Below, piece after piece: positions 60,997-64,000 of a DNA stretch of 64,000 nucleotides (positions are counted from its first letter, which is position 1; every line of letters starts with the position of its first letter). The notes beneath the pieces were generated by a model that saw nothing but the letters and a program-made list of their open reading frames with translations, was not told the DNA's origin and made no database searches. A program made the position numbers and the translations under genes. Source of the DNA: Shimia aestuarii (GTDB taxonomy: Bacteria; Pseudomonadota; Alphaproteobacteria; Rhodobacterales; Rhodobacteraceae); the NCBI RefSeq assembly GCF_900114635.1, contig NZ_FOTQ01000012.1, positions 20,201 through 84,200 of the forward strand, in the 5' to 3' direction.

Positions 60997-61884
60997 TTGG
61001 TAGACACTTTGCCAGAGCCACGCACGGCGACCGGAGAGACACGCACCGAGGGTCAGACTTATGACCGCCGGACGCTGACCTACGCCAACTCATTCGACGA
61101 CCCCTGGACCTCGTTTGCGATCCGCGCCATAGAATGGTGCACGGGCAAGCTGAAAATCCTGCGCATGGTCAACAAGTTCGAGCGCAATAATGCCGAATAC
61201 CGAGGTCAGAGATTCTGGCGTGGTGCGCTCAACACCATGGGGATCGAATTGCAGACCCCTTTGGAACAGTTGCAAAACATCCCCGCAGAAGGCCCGGTTA
61301 TCGTCGTTGCCAATCACCCGCATGGCATGGTCGACGGGATGATCTTTGCCGACCTGATCGGGCGCGTGCGCCAGGATTACCGCATCCTGACCCGCTCGGT
61401 TCTGACCGGCCTCGATGAGGCGGCAACCTCGTTCATGATCCCGGTGCCGTTCCAGCACGACCCCGAAGCACAACGCAAGATGGTCGAAATGCGCGCCAAG
61501 GCCATGGCGCACCTGTCCGAGAACGGTGTGGTCGCGCTCTTTCCTTCCGGCGTGGTGATGTCGTCAGACAGCTGGTGGGGCCCGCCGGTCGAGCGCGAAT
61601 GGAACGTGTTCACGGCCAAGATGATCCGGAAATCCGGTGCGCGCGTCGTGCCGATCTTTTTCCCGGGCCGTAATTCCCGCGCCTATCAGATCGCCTGCCA
61701 GGTTTCGCCCATCCTGCGTCAGGGCCTGCTGCTGCATGAGATCGTGCGCTCCTGCAACAAACCGCAGGCCCCCATCGTGGGCAAACCACTGAGCGACGAG
61801 CAGATGAAGCTGCTCGATGAAAGCCCGCGCAAGTTCATGGCGTGGTTGCGTGCACACACGCTCAGCCTTGGAACCCAGGGCTGA
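60997..61884 (+). CDS. Lysophospholipid-type acyltransferase
   Basis: The 295-residue product has the PlsC-like acyltransferase fold. It shows the catalytic NHPHGMVDG segment (the N-H-P-x-G-x-x-D-G variant of H-x4-D, about 104-112), LFPSGVVMSSDSWWGPPVE and VVPIFFPGRNSRAYQI. It is annotated in relatives as a hemolysin-like or lyso-ornithine lipid acyltransferase. No membrane helix is obvious, so it is probably peripheral. The start is TTG at 60997 with AGGGAA upstream; the next ATG would remove about 50 conserved residues. It follows ptsH by 33 bp. Confidence 0.87.
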   Translation: MVDTLPEPRTATGETRTEGQTYDRRTLTYANSFDDPWTSFAIRAIEWCTGKLKILRMVNKFERNNAEYRGQRFWRGALNTMGIELQTPLEQLQNIPAEGPVIVVANHPHGMVDGMIFADLIGRVRQDYRILTRSVLTGLDEAATSFMIPVPFQHDPEAQRKMVEMRAKAMAHLSENGVVALFPSGVVMSSDSWWGPPVEREWNVFTAKMIRKSGARVVPIFFPGRNSRAYQIACQVSPILRQGLLLHEIVRSCNKPQAPIVGKPLSDEQMKLLDESPRKFMAWLRAHTLSLGTQG

Positions 61885-61890
61885 TCCACA

Positions 61891-61953
61891 CTTTCTTTTT
61901 CCTGAAAAACCCTCGGGGGGAGCGTTTCAAAACCGGGGGGCAGATAGCCCCCC
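61891..61953 (-). repeat. Dispersed hairpin element, copy B (terminator of hbd)
   Basis: Read on the minus strand it is GGGGGGC-TATCT-GCCCCCC, then GGTTTTGAAACG, then CTCCCCCCGAGGGTTTTT and an A-rich AGGAAAAAGAAAG tail. Order and most bases match copy A (51252-51313). It begins 17 nt after the hbd stop codon and lies between two convergent genes, so here it can act as a normal terminator. Confidence 0.7.
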
Positions 61954-61970
61954 AATGCAACGAAACCAGG

Positions 61971-62846
61971 TTAGCGCGTCGGAACCGGGGTGTCCCCGCG
62001 ATAGTCATAGAACCCGCGCTTGGTCTTGCGGCCCAGCCACCCAGCCTCGACATATTTTGTCAAAAGCGGGCAGGGGCGATACTTGGTATCGGCCAGCCCG
62101 TCATGCAGCACATGCATGATCGAAAGGCAGGTATCCAGACCGATGAAATCGCCCAGCTCCAGCGGCCCCATCGGGTGGTTCGCCCCCAGTTTCATGGCGT
62201 TGTCGATCGAGGCCACGTTGCCCACACCTTCATATAGTGCGTAACACGCCTCGTTGATCATCGGGATCAGGATGCGGTTCACGATGAAGGCGGGATAATC
62301 TTCGGCGCTTGCGGCCGTCTTGCCCAGCTTTTCCACGATGCCAAGGCAGGTCTGGTAGGTCGCTTCATCCGTGGCGATGCCCCGGATCAGTTCGACAAGC
62401 TGCATGACCGGTACCGGGTTCATGAAATGAAAGCCCATGAACCGTTCGGGACGGTCCGTACGCGAGGCCAGCCGGGTAATTGAGATGGACGAGGTATTCG
62501 ATGTCAAAATCGTGTCGGGCTTCAGATGCGGTCCAAGCGCGTCGAAAATCTGATGTTTGATTTCTTCCCGCTCGGTTGCGGCCTCGATGACCAGATCGGT
62601 GCCAGCCACGGCCGGCAGTGCCAGCGTCGTTTTGATGCGGCCCATCGCGGCGGCCTTGTCATCGGCCGAAATCGTCTCGCGGCTGACCTGACGTTCGAGG
62701 TTCTTGTCGATTCGCGCCACGGCGCCGTCCAGCGCATCCTGGTTGATATCGTTCAGAAGCACCTCATAGCCTGCAAGCGCCATGACATGCGCAATCCCGT
62801 TGCCCATCTGGCCTGCGCCCACGACCCCAATCGAATTAATATCCAT
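61971..62846 (-). CDS. hbd: 3-hydroxybutyryl-CoA dehydrogenase
   Basis: The 291-residue enzyme interconverts 3-hydroxybutyryl-CoA and acetoacetyl-CoA. It shows the NAD motif IGVVGAGQMGNGIAHVMALAGYEV, TSNTSSISITRLAS, the catalytic FMGFHFMNPVPVMQLVELI (His) and PAFIVNRILIPMINEACYAL, with HPMGPLELGDFIGLD near the end. The ATG at 62846 has AAGGG 7 nt upstream; 62879 would add 11 residues. The etfA gene ends about 1 kb upstream on the same strand, a common Rhodobacterales linkage to acyl-CoA or polyhydroxybutyrate metabolism. Confidence 0.95.
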   Translation of the reverse strand: MDINSIGVVGAGQMGNGIAHVMALAGYEVLLNDINQDALDGAVARIDKNLERQVSRETISADDKAAAMGRIKTTLALPAVAGTDLVIEAATEREEIKHQIFDALGPHLKPDTILTSNTSSISITRLASRTDRPERFMGFHFMNPVPVMQLVELIRGIATDEATYQTCLGIVEKLGKTAASAEDYPAFIVNRILIPMINEACYALYEGVGNVASIDNAMKLGANHPMGPLELGDFIGLDTCLSIMHVLHDGLADTKYRPCPLLTKYVEAGWLGRKTKRGFYDYRGDTPVPTR

Positions 62847-63007
62847 ATGCCGAACCCTTGTGATCTTTGAGACGACCATACGCGGCAGGCTTGGCAGGCC
62901 GCAAGGGCCGGAGGTGTCTAAAACTTAAGACAAGTTGGCACATTAGCCTTTTCGCAAGGTCTATCTGTGATTCTCTGTCCCGGGTGAAAATTTTGGTGGT
63001 GAGCATT

Positions 63008-63838
63008 ATGTCTTACGAGAAAATGGGGGATGGCGACCTCGACTATGAGCCATGCCGATATGGCACGTCCCGGCTGTTGTTTCGCGGCCCCAAAAAAGAG
63101 TTGGAGGGGGACTTCGTCGCTTTCCTTGGCGGGACGGAAACCTATGGCAAGTTCATCCCTGCGCCGTTTCCGCAACTGGTCGAGGAGGCGTTGGGGCAAA
63201 CCTGCGTGAACCTCGGCTTTGTCAACGCGGGGGTGGATGTGTTCCTGTCCGAGCCCGCGTTGCTGGAAATCGCGCAGCGGGCCAGGGTGACGGTGGTTCA
63301 GGTGATGGGCGCGCAAAACATGTCGAACCGATTCTACAAGGTGCATCCGCGTCGGAATGACCGGTTTGTCGGTGCGTCCAACATGATGCGGATGGTGTTC
63401 CGTGAAGTGGATTTCAGCGAGTTTCACTTTACGCGCCACATGCTGGGCACGGTCTGTGCGCGGGCTCCGGATCGCTATGGCATGGTGCGCGACGAGCTGC
63501 GCATGGCCTGGGTGGCGCGGATGAAGCTGCTCCTGAACACGATCGGGGGGAAGATTGTGCTGCTGTGGTTCGCCGATCACGCGCCTGATGCGGTGGGCGA
63601 CACGGCTGGTCTTGGGGCGGATCCGCTGTTCGTGGACCGCCGGATGATCGAGGATCTGCGTCCGCTGGTCGAGGATATCGTGGAGGTCGTGGCCAGCGAG
63701 GCTGCCCGTAAGAAGGGTATGCAGGGGATGCGTTGTACCGCAATGGAAAAGGTGGCGGCGCAGCGCATGCTGGGCCCCGCCGCACATGCCGAGGCTTCGG
63801 CGGTCCTGTCGCGGGCCTTGCGTGCGGTCATGGAATGA
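63008..63838 (+). CDS. DUF6473-like protein of unknown function
   Basis: The 276-residue product starts MSYEKMGDGDLDYEPCRYGTSRLLFRGPKKELEGDFVAFLGGTETYGKF, which I associate with DUF6473, a family widespread in Rhodobacterales and without known activity. VNLGFVNAGVDVFLSEPALLEIA and VVQVMGAQNMSNRFYKVHPRRNDRFVGAS follow. The alternation of strand and helix and the GGTETYGKF and GxxNAG motifs recall SGNH-hydrolase-like folds, but I see no clear catalytic triad. The ATG at 63008 is preferred; an earlier reading from 62867 adds basic, low-quality sequence. It is divergent from hbd with a 161-bp gap. The family name is from memory. Confidence 0.8.
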   Translation: MSYEKMGDGDLDYEPCRYGTSRLLFRGPKKELEGDFVAFLGGTETYGKFIPAPFPQLVEEALGQTCVNLGFVNAGVDVFLSEPALLEIAQRARVTVVQVMGAQNMSNRFYKVHPRRNDRFVGASNMMRMVFREVDFSEFHFTRHMLGTVCARAPDRYGMVRDELRMAWVARMKLLLNTIGGKIVLLWFADHAPDAVGDTAGLGADPLFVDRRMIEDLRPLVEDIVEVVASEAARKKGMQGMRCTAMEKVAAQRMLGPAAHAEASAVLSRALRAVME

Positions 63839-63867
63839 AAAAGGCCCACCGGTCCGGCGGGCCTTTT
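63839..63867. terminator. Bidirectional terminator after the DUF6473-like gene
   Basis: AAAAGGCCC and GGGCCTTTT form a 9-bp stem with an inner CCGG/CCGG extension, giving T-runs on both strands. It separates this gene from the convergent etfA. Confidence 0.88.
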
Positions 63868-63907
63868 GAAAGAGTGTTTTGGCCGGGCGTCAGCCCGGCA
63901 CAGGGCC

Positions 63908-64000
63908 TCACAGTTTGTCGGTGAGTTCTGGTACGGCTGCGAAGAGGTCTGCGACGAGGCCGAAGTCTGCGACCTGGAAGATCGGGGCTTCTTCGTCCTT
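63908..64000 (-). CDS. etfA: Electron transfer flavoprotein alpha subunit, C-terminal end (cut by window)
   Basis: The minus strand from the window edge to a TGA at 63910-63908 encodes 30 residues, [20 protein letters not shown]...ELTDKL, the conserved C-terminus of EtfA. EtfA binds FAD with EtfB and carries electrons from acyl-CoA dehydrogenases to the quinone pool. The rest of the gene, including the FAD site, lies outside the window. Confidence 0.88.
   Translation of the reverse strand, partial: KDEEAPIFQVADFGLVADLFAAVPELTDKL

Noticed and set aside
1..64000. Mobile elements or CRISPR
   Set aside because: No transposase, integrase, direct-repeat array or phage gene is readable; codon use looks even across the window apart from short intergenic stretches.

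Overview
The window is a gene-dense, GC-rich chromosomal segment from an alphaproteobacterium, most likely a marine Rhodobacterales (Roseobacter-group) species. The pointers are the pckA-chvI-chvG-hprK-rapZ-PTS gene order with a kinase-only HprK, the fused indolepyruvate ferredoxin oxidoreductase with a divergent Lrp gene, the hbd/etfA neighbourhood, and Rhodobacterales-type hypothetical families. I see no insertion sequence, phage gene, CRISPR array or rRNA. One tRNA (Met, CAT) is present.

The main theme is organophosphonate use, by three separate enzymatic routes. (1) 1-8984: a LysR regulator (cut by the window edge) is divergent from phnW-phnA-phnY, the hydrolytic pathway from 2-aminoethylphosphonate (AEP) through phosphonoacetaldehyde and phosphonoacetate to acetate plus phosphate. 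These genes are followed by a class-III PLP enzyme that is probably PbfA (lyase for hydroxylated AEP), a Na+/phosphate transporter with a PhoU-like tail, and a D-2-hydroxyacid dehydrogenase. (2) 18808-20343: a phosphonate monoester hydrolase/sulfatase-family enzyme with the formylglycine-type C-x-P-x-R site. (3) 40041-54402: a complete C-P lyase locus. It comprises phnC-D-E-E2, a hexapeptide transferase, a PhnM paralogue and phnF on the minus strand, phnG-H-I-J, a VOC protein, phnK-L-N, a minus-strand DUF1045/2H phosphoesterase-like gene and the canonical phnM. No metallo-beta-lactamase PhnP is present; the 2H protein is the natural candidate to fill that step.

Other blocks. 9048-13230: RND pump and adaptor. 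13432-29385: an accessory catabolic region with a LysR gene, a dipeptidase-like protein with a degenerate metal site, two uncharacterised proteins (one with a cysteine cluster), an Ldh-family dehydrogenase, the hydrolase of route 2, a DeoR regulator, a complete family-5 peptide/oligosaccharide-type ABC importer and a PhzS-like flavin monooxygenase. This is the least understood part. 29520-32082: molybdate importer modABC. 32298-39875: tex, aroQ, lrp, ior, a RidA-family gene and tRNA-Met. 54488-64000: pckA, the ChvI/ChvG two-component system, truncated HprK, RapZ, EIIA(Man), HPr, an acyltransferase, 3-hydroxybutyryl-CoA dehydrogenase, a DUF6473-like protein and the end of etfA.

Regulatory structure visible by eye: a perfect LysR-type palindrome before phnW; the same 18-bp Pho-box-like motif (14 of 18 identical) before phnC and phnG; a 9-bp-arm inverted repeat between phnF and phnG; a hairpin covering the phnC ribosome-binding site; a near-palindrome before the phosphonate monoester hydrolase; several factor-independent terminators; and two copies of an approximately 62-bp GC-hairpin/CCCCCCGAGG element. 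A 32-codon antisense reading frame encoding a membrane peptide sits in the phnI-phnJ gap. All identifications come from reading motifs and context; no search was run.
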